Positions 35,187 through 42,551 of a stretch of DNA of 64,000 nucleotides are shown piece after piece (the first letter of the stretch is position 1; the number at the start of each line of letters is the position of its first letter). The notes under the pieces were generated by a model. It saw only the letters and a list, made by a program, of their open reading frames with translations. It was not told the origin of the DNA and did no database searches. A program made the position numbers and the translations under genes. Source of the stretch: an uncultured Polaribacter sp. (GTDB taxonomy: Bacteria; Bacteroidota; Bacteroidia; Flavobacteriales; Flavobacteriaceae); the NCBI RefSeq assembly GCF_947496195.1, contig NZ_CANMBY010000001.1, positions 992,001-1,056,000 of the forward strand. The letters are read 5' to 3'.

Positions 35187-36560
35187 ATGGCAAAAAGAGT
35201 TACAGCAGTTTTTGATATCGGAAAAACCAATAAAAAGTTGTTCTTGTTTGATAAAAATTATAAAGAAGTTTATCGAGAATATGCAAGTTTTGATGAGATA
35301 GAAGATGAAGATGGTTATCCAACAGAAAATTTAGATGCACTTAAAACTTGGTTAAAAGAATTGTTTTATAGGGTATTAAAAAATGAGGATTTCAGTATTA
35401 AAGCCATTAACTTTTCTACTTACGGAGCTAGTTTTGTGCATATAGATGAAAATGGAAATCCGTTAACACCATTGTACAATTACACCAAAGAAATCAATCA
35501 AGATTTAGTTGATGAATTTTATAAAAAATATGGCCCAGAATTAGAATTTACAAGAACAACAGGTTCTCCAAAATCAGGACTGTTAAATTCTGGAATGCAA
35601 CTTTATTGGATTAAAAAAACAAAACCAGAAATCTTTAAAAAGATTAAATATTCGTTGCATTTGCCACAATATTTAAGTTATATTTTTTCAGGTATCCCAA
35701 TTAGTGAATATACAAGTATTGGATGCCATACATCTTTATGGAATTACGAAACCAAAGATTATCATAATTGGGTGTATGAAGAAGGAATTAATACAATACT
35801 ACCACCAATAGTTTCTACAGAAACAAGTATCAATATGAATTATAATGGTACTAGAATTAAAGTAGGTGCTGGTATTCACGATAGTTCTTCAGCACTTTTA
35901 CCTTATGTTAGAAGTGTAAAAAAACCATTTGTATTGGTTTCTACAGGAACTTGGTCTATAGCTTTAAATCCTTTTTCTGATGTACCTTTAACAACAGAAG
36001 AAACAGAGGCTGGCTGTATCAATTATATGAGGATAAATGGTAAACCTGTGAAATCTTCAAGGTTATTTTTAGGTAACGAATACAAACTTCAGGTAGCAGA
36101 ATTAACGAAAAAGTTTAATGTAGATAAGGATTATCATAAAACTATAGAGTTTGATTATGATGCTTATTTTGAAATTATAAAAGATTTTCATTATTGCTTT
36201 AAATGGAAATCTTTTTCTGACAAAAATATGCCAACGAAAACGTCCTATTCTTACAATACTTTTGAGCACGCTTATCATCAATTAATGATAGAGTTAGTTC
36301 AGCTTCAAGTAGAAAGTATTAAGAGAATAGCAAATACATATGACATAGATCGTTTGTATGTAGATGGGGGTTTTACAGATAATGATTTATATATCAAATT
36401 ATTATCTCATTATTTAAGAGGTATGAAGCTAAGAACAACAAAAGCTTCTTTAGGTTCTGCATTGGGTGCAGCAATTGCAATATCTGATGCAAAATTAAAT
36501 TCAAAATTCTTAAAAAAGAATTATGCACTTAAGAAACATGTCCCTTTTATTATAAAATAA
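35187..36560 (+). CDS. rhaB: FGGY-family carbohydrate kinase, probable L-rhamnulokinase
   Basis: This cytoplasmic kinase probably phosphorylates L-rhamnulose on O1 with ATP. It opens with VFDIGKTNKKLFLFD, a phosphate-binding loop of the FGGY sugar kinases, and contains INFSTYGASFVHID, GIHDSSSALLPYV with the likely catalytic Asp, LVSTGTWSIALNP and the adenosine-site segment VDGGFTDNDLYIKLLSHYL. Length 457 suits the family. The next gene starts immediately after its stop codon. It belongs to the less-studied rhamnulokinase-like branch seen with RhaI-type isomerases rather than looking like E. coli RhaB, so the symbol is functional, not a claim of close orthology. Confidence 0.88.
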   Translation: MAKRVTAVFDIGKTNKKLFLFDKNYKEVYREYASFDEIEDEDGYPTENLDALKTWLKELFYRVLKNEDFSIKAINFSTYGASFVHIDENGNPLTPLYNYTKEINQDLVDEFYKKYGPELEFTRTTGSPKSGLLNSGMQLYWIKKTKPEIFKKIKYSLHLPQYLSYIFSGIPISEYTSIGCHTSLWNYETKDYHNWVYEEGINTILPPIVSTETSINMNYNGTRIKVGAGIHDSSSALLPYVRSVKKPFVLVSTGTWSIALNPFSDVPLTTEETEAGCINYMRINGKPVKSSRLFLGNEYKLQVAELTKKFNVDKDYHKTIEFDYDAYFEIIKDFHYCFKWKSFSDKNMPTKTSYSYNTFEHAYHQLMIELVQLQVESIKRIANTYDIDRLYVDGGFTDNDLYIKLLSHYLRGMKLRTTKASLGSALGAAIAISDAKLNSKFLKKNYALKKHVPFIIK

Positions 36561-37850
36561 ATGTCAAAAAAAATAAATTTCATCCACCCAAGAAATCAAA
36601 TTACTACTATAATTGATCGTATATATAAAAGAGGTATGACTACTACTTCTGGTGGAAATATTTCTGTTATAGATGATAATGGAGATATTTGGGTTACACC
36701 TTCTGCTATAGATAAAGGCTCTTTAAGAGCATCAGATATTATTTGTGTAAAAAAAGATGGAACTATTGTAGGTAAACACAAACCATCCTCAGAGTTTCCA
36801 TTCCATAAAGCAATTTATGAAGCAAGACCAGATATTAAATCTGTTATTCACGCGCATCCACCAGCATTGGTTTCTTTTAGTATTGTTCGTCAAATACCAA
36901 ATACAAATATTATTTCTCAAGCAAAACATATTTGTGGACCAATTGGATACGCAAAATATAGGCTTCCAGGGTCTAACGATTTGGGGACTGTAATTGCTGA
37001 CGAATTTAACAAAGGATACAAAGCAGTGATTATGGAAAATCATGGAGTTGTATTAGGAGGAACTGATTTAACAGATGCTTACGAAAGATTTGAAACCTTA
37101 GAGTTTTGTTGTAGAACAATATTATATGGTTCTCAGATAGGTACACCAAAATATTTAGCTGATGCTCAAATTGATGAATTTGAAGCTCAGGTGCCAGCTG
37201 TAAGACCAGAGAAAAAGAAAAATAAATATCCATCAGATGAGGTGGAAAAAAGACTTGAAATTTGTAACATCGTTAAACGATCTTGTCAGCAAGGCTTAAT
37301 GATTAGTTCTTATGGTACTGTTTCAATGCGTTGGAAAAACAATGATTTTTTAATAACACCAACAGATGTAAACAGATGGGACTTACAAATTGAAGATATA
37401 GTTCAAATAAAGAAAGGAAAAAGAGAAGCAGGTAAAACACCAAGTAGAGCAACTTATTTACACGAAGAAATTTATAAGAATAATCCAAAAATAAATTCTA
37501 TAATAATGACGCAATCTCCTTATTTAATGGCATTTGCAGTTACAGGGGAGTATTTAGATGTAAGAACAATTCCAGAAAGCTGGATTTTTCTTCAAGATAT
37601 TCACGCAGTAAATTTTGGAACTCATTTTAAGAATAATGTAGATAAAAAAATCACGGAAAATTGTAATACAGCATTGATTATAGAAAATGACTCCGTTATT
37701 ATTACAGGAGATAAGTTATTACAAACTTTTGATTATTTAGAGGTTGCAGAATTTAGTGCAAAATCAATAGTTTTAGGAAACTCTTTAGGAGAAATGATTC
37801 CTATTAATGATGAACAAGTAGAAGAGTTAAGAGAAAAGTTTTTATCATAA
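36561..37850 (+). CDS. Tandem class II aldolase/adducin protein, second domain degenerate
   Basis: Two class II aldolase domains lie in one 429-residue chain. Domain 1 (~5-215) keeps the zinc-site histidines His97 and His99 in VIHAHPPAL and His161 in MENHGVVLGG, with TTSGGNISV near the N-terminus. Domain 2 (~230-425) has the same fold pattern but the sites read Thr317 and Ser319 (MTQSPYL) and Asp377 (IENDSVI), so it cannot bind the metal in the usual way. A single functional active site with a structural partner domain is inferred. The gene follows the kinase without a gap and precedes the lactate dehydrogenase gene by 10 bp. Because rhaEW already provides an aldolase, this protein may act on another ketose phosphate or a deoxy-uronate product. 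Confidence 0.88.
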   Translation: MSKKINFIHPRNQITTIIDRIYKRGMTTTSGGNISVIDDNGDIWVTPSAIDKGSLRASDIICVKKDGTIVGKHKPSSEFPFHKAIYEARPDIKSVIHAHPPALVSFSIVRQIPNTNIISQAKHICGPIGYAKYRLPGSNDLGTVIADEFNKGYKAVIMENHGVVLGGTDLTDAYERFETLEFCCRTILYGSQIGTPKYLADAQIDEFEAQVPAVRPEKKKNKYPSDEVEKRLEICNIVKRSCQQGLMISSYGTVSMRWKNNDFLITPTDVNRWDLQIEDIVQIKKGKREAGKTPSRATYLHEEIYKNNPKINSIIMTQSPYLMAFAVTGEYLDVRTIPESWIFLQDIHAVNFGTHFKNNVDKKITENCNTALIIENDSVIITGDKLLQTFDYLEVAEFSAKSIVLGNSLGEMIPINDEQVEELREKFLS

Positions 37851-37860
37851 AACAAAAAAA

Positions 37861-39015
37861 ATGGCAATAAAAATAGACACACGTTATCCGTCTGTAGATG
37901 ATTTACGAAATAAAGCTAGAAAAAAAATACCAAAGTTTGCTTTCGAATATTTAGATGGTGGTTGTAATGAAGATGTTAATCTTATAAGAAATACATCAGA
38001 ATTAAGAGAAGTACAATTAAAGCCAAATTATTTAAGAAATCACGGAGGTTCATCAACAAAAACAATATTATTTGGTATTGAATATGATGCTCCTTTTGGT
38101 ATTGCTCCAGTTGGTTTACAGGGATTAATGTGGCCAAACTCACCAGAAATTTTAGCTAAAGCCGCCTTTGAACATAATATTCCATTTATTTTAAGTACTG
38201 TTACTACCACTAGTATAGAAAGAGCAGCAGAATTAACAGAGGGGAAAGCTTGGTTTCAATTGTATCATCCAACAGAAGATAGTTTAAGAGATGACATCAT
38301 AAAAAGGGCAGAAGCTGCAGAATGTCCTGTTTTAGTTATTTTATGCGATGTACCTAGTTTTGGTTTTAGACCTAGAGACATAAGAAATGGATTGGCAATG
38401 CCACCTAAAATGAATTTGACGAACATTTTACAGGCTTTTGGTAGACCTCATTGGAGTTTACAAACCTTAAAACACGGAATTCCAAATTTTGCAAACCTTC
38501 TACCATATATGCCAAAAAATTTAGATTTAAAGCAGCTGGGTAAATTTATGGATCAAACTTTTTCAGGTAGATTAAATGAAGAAAAGATCAAACCAATTCG
38601 CGATATGTGGAAAGGTAAAATTGTTTTAAAAGGTGTAGCTTCTCATTATGATGCAGAACAAGCCATTCGTTTAGGTTTAGACGGAATTATTGTTTCAAAT
38701 CACGGAGGTAGACAATTAGATGCAGGAGAATCTACTATAAAACCATTAACTTCTATTGCAGAAAAATATGGTGATCAAATTGAAGTAATGATGGATAGTG
38801 GAATTCGTTCTGGAGTGGATGTAGCAAGATCTTTAGCATCTGGAGCAAAGTTCACCTTTATGGGGCGTTCATTTATGTATGGAGTTGCTGCTTTGGGTAA
38901 TAAAGGAGGAAATCATACTATTTCATTATTGAAAACAGAACTACAACAAGTAATGGAACAAATATGTTGTGAAAAAGTAGAAGATTTTCCTAACCATTTA
39001 ATTGCAAATAAATAA
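37861..39015 (+). CDS. lldD: FMN-dependent L-lactate dehydrogenase / alpha-hydroxy-acid oxidase
   Basis: This TIM-barrel flavoenzyme oxidises L-2-hydroxy acids; L-lactate to pyruvate is the likely reaction. Visible family segments are IPKFAFEYLDGGCNEDVN, APFGIAPVGLQGLMWP, STVTTTSIE, AWFQLYHPTE with an active-site Tyr, IVLKGV with the FMN Lys, IIVSNHGGRQLD with the catalytic His and Arg, and VMMDSGIRSGVDV with GRSFMYG. Length 384 is typical. It would probably pass electrons to the membrane quinone pool. It closes the rhamnose operon and is followed by a clear terminator. Its presence fits the L-lactate made by the RhaEW-type enzyme. Confidence 0.93.
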   Translation: MAIKIDTRYPSVDDLRNKARKKIPKFAFEYLDGGCNEDVNLIRNTSELREVQLKPNYLRNHGGSSTKTILFGIEYDAPFGIAPVGLQGLMWPNSPEILAKAAFEHNIPFILSTVTTTSIERAAELTEGKAWFQLYHPTEDSLRDDIIKRAEAAECPVLVILCDVPSFGFRPRDIRNGLAMPPKMNLTNILQAFGRPHWSLQTLKHGIPNFANLLPYMPKNLDLKQLGKFMDQTFSGRLNEEKIKPIRDMWKGKIVLKGVASHYDAEQAIRLGLDGIIVSNHGGRQLDAGESTIKPLTSIAEKYGDQIEVMMDSGIRSGVDVARSLASGAKFTFMGRSFMYGVAALGNKGGNHTISLLKTELQQVMEQICCEKVEDFPNHLIANK

Positions 39016-39049
39016 CTCAAAAAAAACGATTTTTGAGTTGTGTTTTTTT
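39014..39049 (+). terminator. Rho-independent terminator of the rhamnose operon
   Basis: A perfect 10-bp stem (39014-39023 with 39030-39039) with a 6-base loop is followed by TG and seven T residues. It overlaps the lldD stop codon and ends where the next regulatory element begins. Confidence 0.85.
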
Positions 39050-39069
39050 ATACGGTATAGTACAGGATA
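39049..39069 (+). promoter_or_regulatory. Shared 21-bp regulatory element, copy 4 (permease unit)
   Basis: This is an exact copy of the element at 31628-31648. It follows the rhamnose-operon terminator directly, which marks the permease as a separate transcription unit under the same control. Confidence 0.82.
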
Positions 39070-39089
39070 GAATTTTTTAATAACCAATT

Positions 39090-39097
39090 TACATTCG
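39090..39097 (+). promoter_or_regulatory. Predicted -7 box of the permease promoter
   Basis: TACATTCG matches TAnnTTTG except at one base. It starts exactly 21 bp after the shared element ends and 41 bp before the start codon. Confidence 0.55.
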
Positions 39098-39130
39098 TTA
39101 TTAGTGAAAACTAATAAATAAGTCAAAAAT

Positions 39131-40525
39131 ATGGCAGAAAATCAAAGTGCATCAGTGAATATTAATGATAATGCAGGAGGTGAGTTTGAAAGGATTCCAG
39201 TACCAAATTCTAAGTTAAAAGGATGGAAATCATTCTTAGGAATGTATGCAGGCGAACACGCTGCTGGTACAGAATTTATGATAGGCCCATTATTTTTAGC
39301 TGCTGGTGCAAGTTTAAAAGATTTAATTTTTGGGCTGTTTATTGGTAATATTCTTGCTATTCTTACTTGGAGATATTTAGTAGCCCCTATAGCTGTGTCT
39401 AGCAAATTAACTTTGTATTATCAGTTAGAAAAGATTGCTGGCAAACATCTAGTAAAAGTATATAATGTAGTAAATGGGGTACTTTTCTGTTTTTTAGCAG
39501 GAGCAATGATTACAGTTTCAGCTAGTGCAGTAGGTGTTCCTTTTGATGTAAGTTTTTCAGTTCCAGAAAATATATTTGGATTAAGTAGCGCAGCTTTTTC
39601 AATGATAGTAATTATTGTAGGTATTGTAATGACAGTAGTAGCTGCAGCAGGTTATGATGCAGTATCTAAATTTGCAAATATTGCGGCTCCTTGGATGATA
39701 GTTGTTTTTGTTGCATGTGGATTATCTGCCCTTTCTCAGATGGAAGTGGATTCTTGGGAGAGTCTTCTCACAGATTGGGATAATGGAGTAAGTGTAATTC
39801 AATCTGCTAATGGTAAAGTAGATTTTGGGTTTTGGAAAATTGTGATTTTCTCATGGTTATGTAATGCAGCAATGCATTTTGGAATGTCAGATTTAACGAT
39901 TATGAGATTTGCTAAAGATAGTCGTGCAGGTTGGGGGCCATCAGTAGGAATGTTTTTAGGACATTATATGGCATGGATATGCGCCTCATTTATGTTAGCT
40001 GCTCAGATTAAATTAACTGGTGATATTTCTGCAAATCCTGGAGCTCTAGCTTGGAGTGTTGTAGGATGGACTGGAATTATTTGTGTTATTGTAGCAGGAT
40101 GGACAACTGCTAACCCAACTATATATAGAGCGGGTCTAGCTTTTCAAAGTTTATTTCCTCCTAAAACAAAAGCATATTCAGGTGTTGTTTTAGCAGGTTT
40201 AGTTGCAACAGTAGCAGGAATATTCCCTACACTTTCAGGAAAATTACTTGATTTTGTAGGTTTATATGGTACCATCTTAGGACCAATGGGAGGAGTAATT
40301 TTTGTAAACCATTATTTTGCAAAAAAAATGAGTTTTACTCAAGATTATGCTGATAAAAAAGGGGCTGTTTTTAATGTAGCAGTTTTATTAGCTTGGTTGC
40401 TTCCAGTAGCTTTAGGTTTGTATTTTATCTTTGCTAAAGATTTATTTCCTGCATATGCAGTAATACCTTGTTGGATCGCTTCTAGTATGTTATATGTGAT
40501 TATTATGAAACTTCAAAAATCTTAA
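39131..40525 (+). CDS. NCS1-like (purine-cytosine permease family) transporter, candidate L-rhamnose importer
   Basis: This inner-membrane protein of 464 residues has about 12 hydrophobic helices. It starts with a soluble tail (1-30) and then PNSKLKGWKSFLGMYAGEHAAGTEFMIGPLF, a layout like cytosine/hydroxymethylpyrimidine permeases; later segments include GYDAVSKFANIAAPWM and WTTANPTIYRAG. Known NCS1 members move nucleobases, hydantoins or vitamins with Na+ or H+. Here no nucleobase gene is nearby, and the promoter carries the same element as the rhamnose operon, so uptake of L-rhamnose or a related sugar is inferred. Another substrate from algal material cannot be excluded. Two tiny genes follow. 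Confidence 0.82.
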   Translation: MAENQSASVNINDNAGGEFERIPVPNSKLKGWKSFLGMYAGEHAAGTEFMIGPLFLAAGASLKDLIFGLFIGNILAILTWRYLVAPIAVSSKLTLYYQLEKIAGKHLVKVYNVVNGVLFCFLAGAMITVSASAVGVPFDVSFSVPENIFGLSSAAFSMIVIIVGIVMTVVAAAGYDAVSKFANIAAPWMIVVFVACGLSALSQMEVDSWESLLTDWDNGVSVIQSANGKVDFGFWKIVIFSWLCNAAMHFGMSDLTIMRFAKDSRAGWGPSVGMFLGHYMAWICASFMLAAQIKLTGDISANPGALAWSVVGWTGIICVIVAGWTTANPTIYRAGLAFQSLFPPKTKAYSGVVLAGLVATVAGIFPTLSGKLLDFVGLYGTILGPMGGVIFVNHYFAKKMSFTQDYADKKGAVFNVAVLLAWLLPVALGLYFIFAKDLFPAYAVIPCWIASSMLYVIIMKLQKS

Positions 40526-40528
40526 ATT

Positions 40529-40702
40529 ATGAAAATACTGAAATTAATAAGCGGTTTATCAATAGGAGTTTTAATATTATTAATGAGTATACTTTTATTT
40601 TTAGATAAAATTGATTTAGCAACCGTAAAGATGCTTATGCTAATAGGAACAGTATTATGGTTTGTTAGCACACCGTTTTGGATGAAAGAAGAGAAAAATT
40701 AA
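40529..40702 (+). CDS. Small two-helix membrane protein after the permease
   Basis: A 57-residue frame starts 3 bp after the permease stop codon. It has two hydrophobic stretches: KLISGLSIGVLILLMSILLF (5-24) and MLMLIGTVLWFVSTPFW (35-51), then a charged tail MKEEKN. This looks like a small helper subunit with both ends on one side of the membrane, as known for some secondary transporters. The tight spacing supports co-translation. No family is recognised. Confidence 0.7.
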   Translation: MKILKLISGLSIGVLILLMSILLFLDKIDLATVKMLMLIGTVLWFVSTPFWMKEEKN

Positions 40703-40715
40703 ATTACTTAATTCT

Positions 40716-40853
40716 ATGTTGAAAAAGATAAAAGAATTTTTTAAAGTATTATTTTTAATTGCCTTCCTTCCTTTTGAATTGTCAAAAGGAAAGAAAAGAA
40801 GAGTTAAAAAACAGATTAAAAGCTATTTCTTTAGAAGTGTTTTTGAAGTTTAA
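40716..40853 (+). CDS. Small basic hypothetical protein
   Basis: A 45-residue frame starts 13 bp after the two-helix protein. A hydrophobic segment (VLFLIAFLPF, 11-20) is followed by a strongly basic stretch (KGKKRRVKKQIK). No family is recognised. It may be a real membrane-associated microprotein of the permease unit or a chance frame; base composition is like its neighbours. Confidence 0.4.
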   Translation: MLKKIKEFFKVLFLIAFLPFELSKGKKRRVKKQIKSYFFRSVFEV

Positions 40854-40979
40854 GCATACATAATTTTGATAAATTTTTATTAAAAAAGTTTAGAGTTTTT
40901 TATTTATATAATATTTACAACTCTTTTTGATGCTCTCTTAATATTATTAATTAGATTTATAAACCTATAAATAAAGGTT

Positions 40980-42434
40980 TTGAAAATATATATATATAAA
41001 CTTCTAATTATATTATTTCTTACAAGTACAACCAATTTAGCTCAAGAATTAGTTGCAGAAAAAGGGAGTTTTGGAATAGATACAAAGAATAAAATTATTG
41101 TTTGGCATGTTTTTAACTTAGACTCTATTCTAAAAATGAGTAAAAATATAAAGTCAATAAAATTTAATGAAAGCTTTAGAATTCAGGATTTATCAACTAA
41201 AAATCTTTCTTACACAAACTCTATTTCTTTATCTAATGGTAACTCATACAAACTCTATATTTCAAAACTACCAATTATTCATTTAGATGTAAATACTTCT
41301 GAATTAAATAGTAAGAGTAAGATACTTGGTAATTTCACTTTTTTTTATAAGACAAGATTTTTACAATCTCATTTAGGGATAAGATATCGTGGTAATTTAT
41401 CACTTTCTTTTTCTAAAAAATCTTTTGATTTAGAATTTTGGAAAGACAAAGTTTTAAAACAAAGTAAAGATGTAAAATTTGAAGGACTGAGATCTGATGA
41501 TGATTGGGTTTTAGACGCAATGTTTAATGAGCCCCTAAGATTAAGATCTTTTATTGCTGCAAATTTATGGACTCAAATTCATCAACCTTATTATAAGAGT
41601 AAAGAACCTGAAGCAAAAAGTGGTTTTGGAGTAAAGTATGTTGAGGTTTTTAAAAATAATGAATATTATGGAGTGTATCAACTTTCAGAATCTGTAGATA
41701 GAAAACAATTAAAACTTAAGAAAAGTAAAAACAAAACCATTTATGGAGAATTGTATAAAGCAGATTCTTATGAAGGTGGGCCTAGTTTTGAAAAAGCTCC
41801 TAAAGAATATTCTAATTTATTAGGTAATTGGAATGGTTGGGCAATGCGTTATCCTTTTATTGACAATCAACCTAATTGGAAAAATTTAGCTGAATTTTCA
41901 AATTTAGTAGTTAAAGAAACAGATGATTATTTTATTAAAAATATAGCAACTAATTTTAATATTGCTAACGCAATAGATTACTATTTATTTGTAAATATTT
42001 TAGGAGCAACAGATAATCTTGGTAAAAATTATTATTTAGCAAAGTACTCAAACAATGAGCCTTACTTTTTTGTTCCTTGGGATTTAGATGGTTCTTGGGG
42101 AGTCATTCAAGATGGTAAAGAGCAATACAATACTGATAAAATTTTAGATAATGGTTTGTTAAAAAGGCTGATTGTAACTAATCCTGATAACTATAAGCAA
42201 AAGTTAAAAAATAGATGGTCACAATTAAGGTTAAAAGAATTTAGTGATAAAAACTTATTTGCTAAAATTGATGAAATCTATACCCAATTTAGTGAAGAAA
42301 AAATCTATGAACGTGAGTTTTTAGTATGGCAAAATAAATATACTAGAATCTCAAAAGAAAAGCATTATCAACATCTTAAATGGTGGCTAGAAAAAAAACT
42401 AAACTTCTTAGATAATTATTTTAGTAACTTATAA
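40980..42434 (+). CDS. CotH kinase-like exported protein
   Basis: The start is TTG at 40980, chosen because it gives a signal peptide (1-22, ending TNLAQ); the next in-frame Met is near residue 54 and would lose it. The body matches the CotH family of atypical protein kinases: LGIRYRGNLSLSFSKKSFDLEFW, FEGLRSDDDWVLDAMFNEPLRLRSFIA, NNEYYGVYQLSESVDRK, and FVPWDLDGSWG with the likely metal-binding Asp residues. In spores CotH phosphorylates coat protein; in exported bacterial relatives the target is unknown. It stands alone between the permease unit and the alpha-2-macroglobulin gene, with gaps of 126 and 117 bp. Confidence 0.86.
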   Translation: MKIYIYKLLIILFLTSTTNLAQELVAEKGSFGIDTKNKIIVWHVFNLDSILKMSKNIKSIKFNESFRIQDLSTKNLSYTNSISLSNGNSYKLYISKLPIIHLDVNTSELNSKSKILGNFTFFYKTRFLQSHLGIRYRGNLSLSFSKKSFDLEFWKDKVLKQSKDVKFEGLRSDDDWVLDAMFNEPLRLRSFIAANLWTQIHQPYYKSKEPEAKSGFGVKYVEVFKNNEYYGVYQLSESVDRKQLKLKKSKNKTIYGELYKADSYEGGPSFEKAPKEYSNLLGNWNGWAMRYPFIDNQPNWKNLAEFSNLVVKETDDYFIKNIATNFNIANAIDYYLFVNILGATDNLGKNYYLAKYSNNEPYFFVPWDLDGSWGVIQDGKEQYNTDKILDNGLLKRLIVTNPDNYKQKLKNRWSQLRLKEFSDKNLFAKIDEIYTQFSEEKIYEREFLVWQNKYTRISKEKHYQHLKWWLEKKLNFLDNYFSNL

Positions 42435-42518
42435 TGCTATGTGATCTTTTTTAAAATACTAATTCTAAATAAATTATAACGAATTCTCATTTAAAAATTC
42501 TTTGCTTAATAAATTTAT

Positions 42519-42526
42519 TAACTTTG
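42519..42526 (+). promoter_or_regulatory. Possible -7 box for the alpha-2-macroglobulin gene
   Basis: TAACTTTG fits TAnnTTTG and lies 25 bp before the start codon. A TTTG is only 14 bp upstream, closer than usual, so the -33 box is unclear. Confidence 0.4.
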
Positions 42527-42551
42527 AGTAGTCTTCAAAAATCAATCCAAA

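Noticed and set aside
40983..41000. TA-rich repeat (ATATATATATATA) at the start of the CotH-like gene
   Set aside because: It encodes part of the signal peptide and is explained by base composition.
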